This document shows positions 15,938-24,164 of a DNA stretch of 64,000 bases, in pieces. The notes below the pieces were generated by a model. The model searched no databases and was not told the origin of the DNA. It saw nothing but the letters and a program-made list of their open reading frames with translations. The DNA comes from Collinsella aerofaciens (lineage in GTDB: Bacteria > Actinomycetota > Coriobacteriia > Coriobacteriales > Coriobacteriaceae). Within the stretch, counting starts at the first letter, position 1. Each line of letters opens with the position of its first letter. A program made the translations under genes and the position numbers. Location of the stretch: positions 1 to 64,000 of the forward strand of contig CAJMHW010000004.1 of assembly GCA_905213325.1 (NCBI GenBank), written 5' to 3'.

Positions 15938-16267
15938 TCACAGCGCCGCAGCGATCGCTTCAGTCACAAACTTATTGAGTGACTCACCCTTCTTTGCCGC
16001 CGCTAGCGCTGCTTGCTTGTGGAGCTCAGAGCCCGTTCTTACGTTGAACGAGCCCTTAAAAGCCCGCTCGGGTTCCTTGCCCTTCTCGGCGCAAAACTCA
16101 AGGTAATCGTCGACGGCGTCGTGGAAGCATTGCTCCACTTCTTCAGCCGTGGAGCCTTCAAATACGATTGCGTCCCTAATGCCGGCGACCATACCTGTTA
16201 GCACATGCTGTTCGGCATCGAACTCGACCGGGGCGAAATAACCCTTGTATGCCAAAACGTTACTCAT
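15938..16267 (-). CDS. hicB: HicB-family antitoxin
   Basis: A 109-residue antitoxin with the partially degraded RNase H-like HicB fold (YKGYFAPVEFDAEQHVLTG, then STAEEVEQCFHDAVDDYLEFC) and a C-terminal ribbon-helix-helix DNA-binding segment (GSFNVRTGSELHKQAALAAA). CGGAGG five bases before ATG 16267 supports this start over an in-frame ATG at 16282. The start lies inside the 3' end of hicA, with 8 nt of overlap, so the two are translationally coupled. It should neutralise HicA and repress the operon. Confidence 0.88.
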   Translation of the reverse strand: MSNVLAYKGYFAPVEFDAEQHVLTGMVAGIRDAIVFEGSTAEEVEQCFHDAVDDYLEFCAEKGKEPERAFKGSFNVRTGSELHKQAALAAAKKGESLNKFVTEAIAAAL

Positions 16268-16523
16268 GACTACCTCCGACATCTTGCAGAAAGCGAACGA
16301 TGTTTCGAATGGTCCCCGCTGTCAATTCGTCAGATGGATGAGGCGCGTGCATTACGAACATCCTGCCATCTGATGGCCTGTAGAAGCGAACGCGCGATCC
16401 GGATGTCTTGCCTTTGCTGTCCATTTCAAAGCCATATGAAGCCATAACTTTAAGAAAGTCAGCGAATCTATACGTTGAAGGACAGCTAAGCAGCTGGGCG
16501 ATGAGTTTGTCGATCCGAGTCAT
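16260..16523 (-). CDS. hicA: HicA-family mRNA interferase toxin
   Basis: An 87-residue double-stranded-RNA-binding-fold toxin that cleaves mRNA. It shows the family pattern KTSGSRVRF and the catalytic His in MFVMHAPHPSDEL, with LKVMASYGFEMDSKG before it. It is upstream of hicB in the classical order. GAGG precedes the ATG. A 19-nt palindrome overlapping a TATAAT -10 box lies 16 nt upstream. Confidence 0.88.
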   Translation of the reverse strand: MTRIDKLIAQLLSCPSTYRFADFLKVMASYGFEMDSKGKTSGSRVRFYRPSDGRMFVMHAPHPSDELTAGTIRNIVRFLQDVGGSHE

Positions 16524-16538
16524 CCTGCCTCACATCCC

Positions 16539-16557
16539 GCAACTATATTATAGTTGC
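16539..16557 (-). promoter_or_regulatory. hicAB promoter and palindromic operator
   Basis: GCAACTAT-ATT-ATAGTTGC is a perfect palindrome. On the minus strand it contains CTATAATATAG, i.e. a TATAAT -10 box, so HicB binding here would directly block RNA polymerase. Confidence 0.7.
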
Positions 16558-16585
16558 AATTTAAGCCCGAAGCAATCACCCATAC

Positions 16586-16618
16586 TATAGAACACATGTA
16601 CGTATAGAACAAGTGTTC
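16586..16618. promoter_or_regulatory. Repeated TATAGAACA motifs upstream of hicAB
   Basis: TATAGAACA occurs at 16586-16594 and 16603-16611, the latter running into AGTGTTC, so GAACA and TGTTC form an inverted pair. It resembles the ATAGAACAACAT sites before the second deglycase. No plus-strand gene follows, so the role is unclear. Confidence 0.25.
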
Positions 16619-16681
16619 GAACCACAACTGAGGAAGGAGACAGGCACCTTTGTGGTGGTCTGTGCTGTGGAGTGGGCGTCT

Positions 16682-16839
16682 GCGGCGGTTTGTCTCAATC
16701 TGTAACAGTAACTCGGCAAAATTGGACCTAGATGTTACAGATTGAGACAAAGAGCTGGTGCCGTTTGGGAACGTCTCGACCTGTAACATCTGGAGCCGAT
16801 ATTGCCGTCTAGATGTTACAGATTGAGACAAACCGCCGC
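16682..16839. repeat. Nested palindromic element with 26-nt perfect arms
   Basis: GCGGCGGTTTGTCTCAATCT plus GTAACA (16682-16707) is exactly inverted at 16814-16839. Inside, another inverted TGTTACAGATTGAGACAAA copy (16733-16751) and a variant CTCGACCTGTAACATCT (about 16775-16791) make a two-unit structure. No gene in this interval. Confidence 0.85.
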
Positions 16840-16871
16840 GGTGGGCTGCGCCGCCCCGCTCAAACCGCAGA

Positions 16872-16912
16872 AAAAAGGTAGATTTTCGGGCATGTCCCAA
16901 AAATCTACCTTT
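16872..16912 (-). terminator. Terminator of the M16 peptidase gene, itself a repeat-like hairpin
   Basis: AAAGGTAGATTTT (16874-16886) pairs with AAAATCTACCTTT (16900-16912); inner GGG/CCC also pairs. On the minus strand the hairpin is followed by a T run and begins 8 nt after the peptidase stop. Confidence 0.75.
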
Positions 16913-16920
16913 GCCGTGCG

Positions 16921-19900
16921 TTAGCCCATCAGGTCGACGACGTTAAAGCCGGCGTTGCTCTTGGCGATGACTTCGCGGCCGCCAAAGACGCAGGTGGGCG
17001 ACTCGGCTGCGATGCGCGTCACGTCGGCGCCGAGCGAGCGGAGCTCACCGGGCGTGGCGGCGAGCATCTGGGCGCGGCGCTCCTCGCGTGCGTGCGGATC
17101 GAGCCCGGCCAGGTAGGTCGTGTTGCGGCGCTTGGTGAGCGCGTACGGCTTCACCGGCGCGTCCATGCCGCTCACGCAGCTCACGATAAAGCCCTCAAAG
17201 GCGGCCTCGTCGGGCTCAAAGCTGCCAAGCCATGCACCCGCGCGCTTCACGCGCTCAATCGAAGGATCGATCGCCGGGTCGCGGTAGGTGTAGAACGCCG
17301 TCTGGCGCTCGCCGGCTGCGCGGAATCCGCAGCCGTACGCACCGCCCTTCACGCGAATCTCGTTCCACAGGTAGTCGTAGGAGAGCGCGTTGGCAGCCAC
17401 GGCCCAAGCGCCTGTCACGTCAATGCCCAGGCGACGCGGATCGCACGCACGCGCGGCAAAGCAGATGTCGCTGGGGATGACGAAAGCCTCGTGGCGGTCG
17501 CGCGGCTCCGGCACCACGAGCGTGCCGCTGGCAGCGCCGTCGCCCGCGCCAAGCCCCAGGTCGCCCGCGGCATCCCAGTACGCGTCAAAGTCCTCGTCGC
17601 TGCCGGTAAAGCTCGCCATGCAGCCATCGGCCACAAAGATGCGCTCCGCCAGCTCGGCAAGCTTGGTACGCAGCCCGTCCACGCGCTCGTCAAAGTGGTC
17701 GAGCAGATCGCGCAGGAACAGGTAGAAGTCTACGCCCGAGAGCTGCTCACGCACTACGGCCGAAGGCGAGCTGTAGCTCATCGCGCGACCGAGCGCCGTC
17801 GAGTGGCCGTTGTTGATAAAGCCCTGTTCAAGCCCAATGCGAATCTGCGTGAGCACGTCGCGCACGCGGTCGGCGTCGGCATCTGCCAAAAGCGTGCTCG
17901 ACCATACCTCGCGCGGCAGACTCGCCAGCGCATCGATTTTCTCGGACAGGGCGCCGGCGCTCACCAGCAGATAGGGGCGCACGCCGTCCACGTCGGGCTG
18001 GGTCATGACTTCGGTCGTAAAGCTCAAAAAGCCGAGCTTGCCGGCGAGCAAGTTGTCGAGTTCCTCGGCCGAGTGCTCGCGCGTGGGCAGCTGCTTGAGC
18101 AGGCGGCAGAGCAGTGTCACATAGGGCAGGTCCTCAAACGCGACGCAGCTCAGGTCGAAATACTGCATGGCGTAGGCCAGACGGTTGGTGGGGATGCCGT
18201 GGCGCAGGCAGGGGATGGGTGCGGTCGTGTCCACGATCAGCGGCTGCTCGGGGTGCGCCTCGCCAATGTCGGACACGCGCAGGCGCGGCAGCGTGGCCTT
18301 GGCCTCGGGCGTGTCTTCGGCCTCCTGCGCGGCACGCAGCGCGGCCGTGCGCTCGACCACGTCGGCCAGCTCGGCATCGGTCATGGCATCGCGCTTGGCT
18401 GCTAGCTCGGCGGCCTCGGCACCCTCCGAACCCTCGGCGGCGTCCACCGGCACCAGCTCGACCAGTGCCATGTGATCGTTCTGCAGCACCAGCTCGCGCA
18501 GCAGGTCCTCAAAATAGCTGCCGTCCAGCTCGCTACGCAGCTCCTCGTACACCGGGCCGTACTTGAGCGCCAACGTCGCGGCGTCGTCATCGTAGAGCCA
18601 GGTGCTCAGCGCGTCGCACGCAATGGCCACGCCATCGGCGATACCGTAGTCGCGCTGGCGCAGATCGTATTCGTTGCTGCTGATGATGGCTTCCAGGCGC
18701 TCGCGCGGAACGCCGTGCTCGCACAGGTCGCGGCAGGCGTCCTGGAACACGCGACGCAGCTCGCGCGCCACGCCGGGCTGAGCGTTTTGCAGCATGATGA
18801 GCTCGTAGGGCTGCAGGCTCTCGGCCGCGGTGTAGCTCACCACGTTGCCGCCCAGGCCGGCGGCCAGAATGGCCTTCTTAACCGGCGCTTCGTTGGAGCC
18901 TAGTAGCGCCTCGAACAGGATATCCGCCGCGATCGTGCGCTTGCGGTCGAGCGCGCTGCCCAGCACAAGGCCCAGGCCCACCAGGGCGTTCTCGGGCGTG
19001 GTGGCCATCTCGACGCGCTTATACTCGCAGGTCACGGGCGCCTGCACGCCCAGCGGATTGGGTGCCAGCGTGGACGGGTCCTCGCCGGCGGCGACGGCAG
19101 CGTCCATGCGGCGGCTCGCGGCGCTCGGCTGCGACAGATAGCGCTCGTCCAAAAAGGCCAGCGCGCGGTCCACGTCCAGGTCGCCGTAGAGCGTGATGTA
19201 GGAGTTGGAAGGATTGTAGTGGCGCGCGTGCGTGTCCAGGAACTGCTCGTAGGTGAGCGCGGGAATCGCGCGCGGGTCGCCGCCGCTCTCGTGCGCATAG
19301 GCGGTGTCGGGATAGAGCGCGGCGTTGACGGCGTCGTCCAGCACGCTCATGGGGTCGGACAGCGCGCCCTTCATTTCGTTGAACACCACGCCGTTATAGC
19401 GCAGCGTACCCTCGCGCAGGCTCGCGGAGCTGCCGTCGCCCTCGCCCTCGGCGCTCTCCGGCAGGTCCAGCTCGTAGTGCCAGCCCTCCTGCTGAAAAAT
19501 GGTGGGTTTGGTATAGATGGCCGGGTTGAACACCGCGTCCAGATACACGTCCATCAGGTTGTACAGATCCTGCTCGTTGGTGGTGGCAACGGGGTAGATG
19601 GTCTTGTCGGGGTAGGTCATGGCGTTGAGGAACGTCTGCATGGAGCTCTTGATCAGGTCGACAAATGGCTCCTTGACGGGAAACTTGGCCGATCCGCACA
19701 GCACCGAGTGCTCAAGAATATGGAACACGCCGGTGGAATCGGCCGGCGGCGTCTTAAAGCCAATGGCGAAGGCCTTGTTTTCGTCGTCGCACGCCAGGTA
19801 CAGCAGGCGAGCGCCCGAGGCGGTGTGGCGCAGCACGTAAGCGTCCGAGTCGAGCTCGGGCACGGTCTCGCAGCGCTCGACGGCAAAACCGTGACAGATG

Positions 19901-19959
19901 GTACCGGGCACCAGCAGTGCGGCAGCAGCGGCGCGCGGGTCGGTTGAGGTGGTGGACAT
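16921..19959 (-). CDS. M16 (insulinase/presequence protease-like) metallopeptidase
   Basis: A 1012-residue single-chain M16C-type zinc peptidase. The inverted zinc motif HILEH (His80, Glu83, His84) lies in TGVFHILEHSVLCGS, and the downstream helix with the third ligand is near NEQDLYNLMDVYLDAVFNP. Length matches bacterial and organellar PreP-type peptidases, which form a closed chamber and degrade short peptides. No signal peptide is visible, so it should be cytoplasmic. The frame is open to 20166, but AAAGGAG and the family N-terminus select ATG 19959. Very GC-rich and Ala-rich. Monocistronic. Confidence 0.9.
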   Translation of the reverse strand: MSTTSTDPRAAAAALLVPGTICHGFAVERCETVPELDSDAYVLRHTASGARLLYLACDDENKAFAIGFKTPPADSTGVFHILEHSVLCGSAKFPVKEPFVDLIKSSMQTFLNAMTYPDKTIYPVATTNEQDLYNLMDVYLDAVFNPAIYTKPTIFQQEGWHYELDLPESAEGEGDGSSASLREGTLRYNGVVFNEMKGALSDPMSVLDDAVNAALYPDTAYAHESGGDPRAIPALTYEQFLDTHARHYNPSNSYITLYGDLDVDRALAFLDERYLSQPSAASRRMDAAVAAGEDPSTLAPNPLGVQAPVTCEYKRVEMATTPENALVGLGLVLGSALDRKRTIAADILFEALLGSNEAPVKKAILAAGLGGNVVSYTAAESLQPYELIMLQNAQPGVARELRRVFQDACRDLCEHGVPRERLEAIISSNEYDLRQRDYGIADGVAIACDALSTWLYDDDAATLALKYGPVYEELRSELDGSYFEDLLRELVLQNDHMALVELVPVDAAEGSEGAEAAELAAKRDAMTDAELADVVERTAALRAAQEAEDTPEAKATLPRLRVSDIGEAHPEQPLIVDTTAPIPCLRHGIPTNRLAYAMQYFDLSCVAFEDLPYVTLLCRLLKQLPTREHSAEELDNLLAGKLGFLSFTTEVMTQPDVDGVRPYLLVSAGALSEKIDALASLPREVWSSTLLADADADRVRDVLTQIRIGLEQGFINNGHSTALGRAMSYSSPSAVVREQLSGVDFYLFLRDLLDHFDERVDGLRTKLAELAERIFVADGCMASFTGSDEDFDAYWDAAGDLGLGAGDGAASGTLVVPEPRDRHEAFVIPSDICFAARACDPRRLGIDVTGAWAVAANALSYDYLWNEIRVKGGAYGCGFRAAGERQTAFYTYRDPAIDPSIERVKRAGAWLGSFEPDEAAFEGFIVSCVSGMDAPVKPYALTKRRNTTYLAGLDPHAREERRAQMLAATPGELRSLGADVTRIAAESPTCVFGGREVIAKSNAGFNVVDLMG

Positions 19960-20122
19960 ATGCAGTCTCCTTTGACGCCCCAGCGGGGGCGAATCGAGTC
20001 GAATCCCCGAGAGTATACCCATATGGGGCCGCGGCTCTGCGGCGAACTGAAGACGATGCTGGCGGATTGGGCAAAGGCCCCGCGTGACCGCCGCGCGAGC
20101 GTGGAAACTTGGACGCCTATCG

Positions 20123-20219
20123 AATGAGAGTGGATTTTCGGACGGAATCAGCCTCAAAACGCCCAAAAACCGTCCAAATATCCACCCTCATTTTCCGACC
20201 GTCCAAAATCCACGCTCAT
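20123..20219. repeat. Palindromic intergenic element, TGAGCGTGGAT family, copy 2
   Basis: AATGAGAGTGGATTTTCGGA (20123-20142) is inverted with a few changes at 20170-20192 (CCGTCCAAATATCCACCCTC). A third inverted copy, GTCCAAAATCCACGCTCAT, is at 20201-20219. Same architecture as 8658-8754. Confidence 0.8.
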
Positions 20220-20232
20220 CCGCCGCCCACAC

Positions 20233-20311
20233 ATCTCTCATATCTCATTCGTCTCTAATATGAGAGATAACAGAAAGATGAGAGATAATTACAAGAGATA
20301 ACTGAGAGACG
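20233..20311 (+). promoter_or_regulatory. Cluster of GAGAGATAA motifs upstream of the AlbA-domain gene
   Basis: TGAGAGATAA occurs exactly at 20261-20270 and 20279-20288, with variants AAGAGATAA (20293-20301) and TGAGAGACG (20303-20311). Inverted forms ATCTCTCA (20233-20240) and TATCTCA (20241-20247) precede them. The array ends about 50 nt before the start codon and looks like a multi-site operator. Confidence 0.5.
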
Positions 20312-20363
20312 AAGGAAATTTATTCGCGGCATTCTCCGCAGAACCGAGCGAAAGGACGTGCAG

Positions 20364-21830
20364 ATGAACGAAAACGAACTGACCGGTCTGCTCGAGTCTT
20401 TAAGGCGCATGGGCTCGGACGATTTTAACGTCGAGGTCAAGGAGAGCGCCACGACGCTTTCCCGCGACGTATGGGAAACGGTCAGCGCTTTCGCAAACAC
20501 CGCCGGCGGCATCATCGTACTCGGAGTGAGCGAGCGCGCGGGTTTTGTCCCAGTTGCAAACTTTGAGACCGAGAAAGTGCTCAACCAATTCGTGGCGGGC
20601 ATGGGCGATGCGGGCGGTCGCGGAAAGCTGGCCAATCCGCCCAAATACGCGATCGAGCGAGTGGAGCTTCAGGGCGTCATCGTTCTCGTCATTACGATTG
20701 AGGAGCTCGACCCGTCGAGCAAGCCTTGCTATGTCATAGAGCGGGGCGCTCAAGGTGGCAGCTACAAACGCATCGATGACAAAGATGTCCCGCTTTCGTC
20801 GACCGAGGTTTTGGCACTGCCGTCATATGAGCGGACGAGTCCTAGCGATCGCGATGCGGTGCCCGGCACGAGTGTGGGCGATCTCGACGAGTCGCTGGTC
20901 GACCGCACGATAGAGCGTGCCTATTCGTTGACGCCTCGAGCGATGCGCGGTGCGGCGGACAAGAAGACAAAGATGGAGCGTCTGAATTTCCTCGACTTCC
21001 AGGGCAATGTTACCAAGGCCGGCCTCCTTGCCGCGGGCGTTTACCCTCAGCAGTTCTATCCCAAGCTCTTCATTGACGTGGCTGTCCATGCGGGAACTCA
21101 GAAGGGCATGGCGGGGTCGCTGAGGTTCATGGACCGCACAATCTGTGAGGGAACGTTGGGCGAGATGATCTCGGATGCCGTCGCAGCCGTCGCCAAGAAT
21201 TTGCGGCGAACCTCGACCGTCCAAGGCGTCTCGCGTGTCGACTCGCTTGAGATTCCCGAGGAGGTTCTGCGCGAGGCAATCGCCAATGCCGTAATCCATC
21301 GAGAATACGGGGATCGGTTCTGTGGACAATCGATCGCCGTCGACGTCTTTGACGATCGTGTCGAGGTGACGAATCCTGGCGGCCTTTACGGGGGAAAGAC
21401 TCGCGAGAACTTGTTTGACGGCAGCTCCCGATGCCGTAACGCGACGCTTGTGAAGCTCATGTCGATTGTCCCGCTGCCGGATGGCGCAGGTTCGCCGGCT
21501 GAGGGCAATGGCTCGGGCATCCCGATGATGATCGATGCCATGCGCGCGCATGGTCTGGCCGATCCCCTGTTCTGCCCGGGATTCGATCGGTTCAAGGTCG
21601 TACTTTACCGTTCAAAGATCGAGCCGGTCGATCATGGCGGGGGCTTAATTGTGACGGCACTCAAACACTACGGCGAGCTGGGGACGCGCGAGCTGGCAGA
21701 GCACACAGGGCTCACAATTTCCCAGGTTAGGTCGCGCGTCAACGCGCTCATTGCTCAAGGCGAGCTTGAGCCCACGGCGCCGGCGACGAGCCGCAACCGC
21801 AAGTATCGACTGTCGGAGCGCGTGGGATAG
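20364..21830 (+). CDS. AlbA_2/Schlafen-type DNA-binding protein with C-terminal ATPase fold
   Basis: A 488-residue protein of the COG2865 type. The N-terminal AlbA_2 (Schlafen AlbA_2, divergent AAA_4) domain has FNVEVKESA and VSAFANTAGGIIVLGVSE. The middle and C-terminal half has an HATPase_c_4-like region (REAIANAVIHREYGD, later GNGSGIPMMIDAM), and a winged helix ends the protein (TRELAEHTGLTISQVRSRVN). Members are predicted transcriptional regulators; some occur in defence or mobile regions. GAAAGGAC is spaced 7 nt from ATG 20364 but abuts GTG 20358, so ATG is preferred. The GAGAGATAA cluster upstream suggests autoregulation. Confidence 0.75.
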   Translation: MNENELTGLLESLRRMGSDDFNVEVKESATTLSRDVWETVSAFANTAGGIIVLGVSERAGFVPVANFETEKVLNQFVAGMGDAGGRGKLANPPKYAIERVELQGVIVLVITIEELDPSSKPCYVIERGAQGGSYKRIDDKDVPLSSTEVLALPSYERTSPSDRDAVPGTSVGDLDESLVDRTIERAYSLTPRAMRGAADKKTKMERLNFLDFQGNVTKAGLLAAGVYPQQFYPKLFIDVAVHAGTQKGMAGSLRFMDRTICEGTLGEMISDAVAAVAKNLRRTSTVQGVSRVDSLEIPEEVLREAIANAVIHREYGDRFCGQSIAVDVFDDRVEVTNPGGLYGGKTRENLFDGSSRCRNATLVKLMSIVPLPDGAGSPAEGNGSGIPMMIDAMRAHGLADPLFCPGFDRFKVVLYRSKIEPVDHGGGLIVTALKHYGELGTRELAEHTGLTISQVRSRVNALIAQGELEPTAPATSRNRKYRLSERVG

Positions 21831-21930
21831 ATGCGTTAGTGGACGAGGCGACCCAATAATCGACCCTCGATTGACGTCCATTAAGGTAAAGCGGTTGTTG
21901 CCCAGTCGATGGTAATGCTAAAGACTCGGC

Positions 21931-22422
21931 TTACGCCGGCATGGCCCCGAACCCGTCTATCAAGAACAGCCTAAGAACCAGCTTGATGACATTTCCCGGT
22001 TTGACTTCAGCCGTGCCAAAGACGCTGCGCTCGGCGAGCTCGCTGCAGTATGCATAGATGTCGCGGATAAGGTCCGCGCCCGAAAGCGTAAACATGTAGC
22101 CTGCGTCCGAAAGCGCATTGGGCGCGGCGGGCAACTTGGCCATGTGGCAGAACGTTTGCAGGTCGGGCGCCATAACATTCTGGTAGTCGAGGTGGCCGCT
22201 GGCATCCTGTTCGGCAAGCTCCAATTGGCGCACAAAATCCAGCGCCGCCGCTAACACAAAGCTCGGTGTAGGCGCATTGACGTCCTGAGTGGTCGCCACA
22301 AGCCTGCCCGCTGCCTGCGTGATAAGCCAGGCGACCTCGCGCTGGCAACGCACGGCCTTGCGCGTAACCGGCCTGATGGACGAAGAAGAAACGCTTCCCT
22401 TAGGCGGATTCGAAACAGCCAC
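21931..22422 (-). CDS. Hypothetical protein
   Basis: 163 residues starting at GTG 22422 behind a good GGGAGG site with 5-nt spacing, so it is probably expressed. I do not recognise a family. The sequence is mostly helical by eye and soluble: an N-terminal Ser-rich stretch (GSVSSSSIRP), a central segment VAWLITQAAGRLVATTQDV, Cys at TFCHMAK, and a hydrophobic end VIKLVLRLFLIDGFG. The gene lies in a patch of accessory genes. Confidence 0.6.
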   Translation of the reverse strand: MAVSNPPKGSVSSSSIRPVTRKAVRCQREVAWLITQAAGRLVATTQDVNAPTPSFVLAAALDFVRQLELAEQDASGHLDYQNVMAPDLQTFCHMAKLPAAPNALSDAGYMFTLSGADLIRDIYAYCSELAERSVFGTAEVKPGNVIKLVLRLFLIDGFGAMPA

Positions 22423-22637
22423 AAGAACCTCCCATGAACGAACCGGCCCAACAAGCCCGGATGAAACACGTGCTACATCAGTATACAGGGGAGTGGGGCA
22501 GCGGGGTACAAGCGCGCCAGCGGCAAACCGAGAGCATCAACGATGTGCCGATCGCGGAATGAGATCTCGTAATAATTGACTCTCGGCCATATTATTGAGG
22601 GGCATGACTCGCGTTCGTATGGTTGTAGGTGCTGGCG

Positions 22638-23720
22638 ATGAACGACATTGACCTTGCTGTTCCGTTGATGGATGGACCAAGCTATGACCGTGCCTGCAGT
22701 CTCGTGCCTTCCGAATACGTTGAGGCATGGGAGTGGTTTCTGGGTGAGGAACAGCGCGGCGGCGTTTGGACCAGCCTTCCGCACCACACCAAGGAAGATA
22801 GCCCTCAGTATCAGTATCGTTTGAGAATTGGCTCGGACTTCTTTCCCGTAACGCGGGATTCAGGGATCTTCTGGCCGGGCCAGGATCGGGTGAAGCAAGA
22901 TCCCAATAAGATCTTTGCGCTTTCGGTCCATAACTCTAAAAAGAGCTTCTACACCGATGTGCCTCCGCTCTATTTGGACGATGGTACGTGGGTCATTAAG
23001 TACTCGGTTCAAGCGCCGGGTACCGTTGGTTTTCGAGACCAGAATTACAACCGTAAAATGCTCAACTGCATGGAATGTGGCGTTCCAGTCGGAGTCATAT
23101 TTGCAACCGAGGTAGGCTACAAGGTGCTCGGCCTTGCGTTTGTTGAGCGGTTCGAGCCCGAAAACGGATGGTTTGTTCTGCACGGTCCTGTTCATAAAGG
23201 CGGACCGGACCCTCGTTTTGCACCCGACATGAGTTATCTGAAGCACATGCCCGTCGATATTGAGTTTACCGGACAGGGTACGACCGACGACGAAAAGGTC
23301 CGCTATGCGTTAAGGCGCGAGCGATTGGGGCAGCAATGGTTCCGCAAACAGCTCGTTGCCGCCTATGATGGCCGTTGCGCGGTGTCGGACTGCGGCGTCA
23401 GCGAAGCTCTGGAGGCTGCACATATCGAGAATTACTCGGGACCCAAATCGCAGGTTGCCAGCAACGGCATTCTGCTTCGGCGCGATCTTCATTCCCTATT
23501 TGATGCTCACCTGATTTCGTTTGAGCCTGTTTGCGGCGAATATCGGCTGTGCGGATCGTACCTGCTGGATAAGACCGACTACGTTTCCTTTGCGGGTGCG
23601 ACGCTAAGGCAGCCGAATGAACGTCAGTGGCGACCCAATACGGTGTTTCTTGAGGCCCATCGCATTGAGTTCGATCGCTCGGAAAAGAAGCGTGAAAAGG
23701 CGGGGCTTCTGCCGTATTAG
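22638..23720 (+). CDS. HNH endonuclease domain protein
   Basis: A 360-residue protein (start ATG 22638 or GTG 22629; AGGTG lies 6 nt before the ATG). The C-terminal part (about 235-310) is an HNH nuclease: CAVSDCGV with paired Cys, EAAHIENYSGP, then NGILLRRDLHSLFDAHLIS, matching the H-N-H order of His/Asn/His. The N-terminal 200 residues are a separate domain with NCMECGVPVGVIF and GYKVLGLAFVERF, reminiscent of the modified-DNA-recognition halves of McrA-like or COG3440 restriction enzymes; I cannot assign it firmly. A type IV restriction or other defence role is plausible. Confidence 0.75.
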   Translation: MNDIDLAVPLMDGPSYDRACSLVPSEYVEAWEWFLGEEQRGGVWTSLPHHTKEDSPQYQYRLRIGSDFFPVTRDSGIFWPGQDRVKQDPNKIFALSVHNSKKSFYTDVPPLYLDDGTWVIKYSVQAPGTVGFRDQNYNRKMLNCMECGVPVGVIFATEVGYKVLGLAFVERFEPENGWFVLHGPVHKGGPDPRFAPDMSYLKHMPVDIEFTGQGTTDDEKVRYALRRERLGQQWFRKQLVAAYDGRCAVSDCGVSEALEAAHIENYSGPKSQVASNGILLRRDLHSLFDAHLISFEPVCGEYRLCGSYLLDKTDYVSFAGATLRQPNERQWRPNTVFLEAHRIEFDRSEKKREKAGLLPY

Positions 23721-23842
23721 CGTATTTGGCTTTGGCATTCTTTGACAATCGTGTTGTTTGATCGGATCGCGTGGCGATGCAATATCGCGCCCACCCGCCG
23801 GTGCATGCTCTTCCTGATTTGTATAGCGAGAGGGGAGCGTGT

Positions 23843-24127
23843 ATGAGCTGGCGAGGCGATATTGCGATGGGGAAGTACGGAAAACTGCCGTGTGCCCTTA
23901 TAGACAACAATATGTTTCCGAGCGTAGAGGTTGATTGCGGGTCGTTTGTCGTCACCTGCCCTTGCTGCGGCTCGCAAATACCGTGTCTCGACATTCGGTT
24001 CATCGATGCGCGCGACAGACTCAGCGACGAAGTGAGAAAACGGACGGGCGTTCATATGCCGGTGTATCCGGAGAAATGCCCTGTTTGTGGCCTCGATATC
24101 GTGTACGACGCCGGCGACGAGGGATAG
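23843..24127 (+). CDS. Small zinc-ribbon protein
   Basis: 94 residues starting at ATG 23843 behind GAGAGGGGAG. Two Cys pairs, CPCCG (about 43-46) and CPVCG (about 81-84), should bind one zinc ion. The region between is mixed and charged (FIDARDRLSDEVRKRTG). No specific family recognised. It follows the HNH gene by about 120 nt on the same strand. Confidence 0.6.
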   Translation: MSWRGDIAMGKYGKLPCALIDNNMFPSVEVDCGSFVVTCPCCGSQIPCLDIRFIDARDRLSDEVRKRTGVHMPVYPEKCPVCGLDIVYDAGDEG

Positions 24128-24164
24128 GTGATGCGGAGGAGTTGGCTGTGAGTGTCTTTTGCCT

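Noticed and set aside
20167..20220. CRISPR-like repeats
   Set aside because: The arms are inverted rather than direct, copies are few and no regular spacers or cas genes are present.
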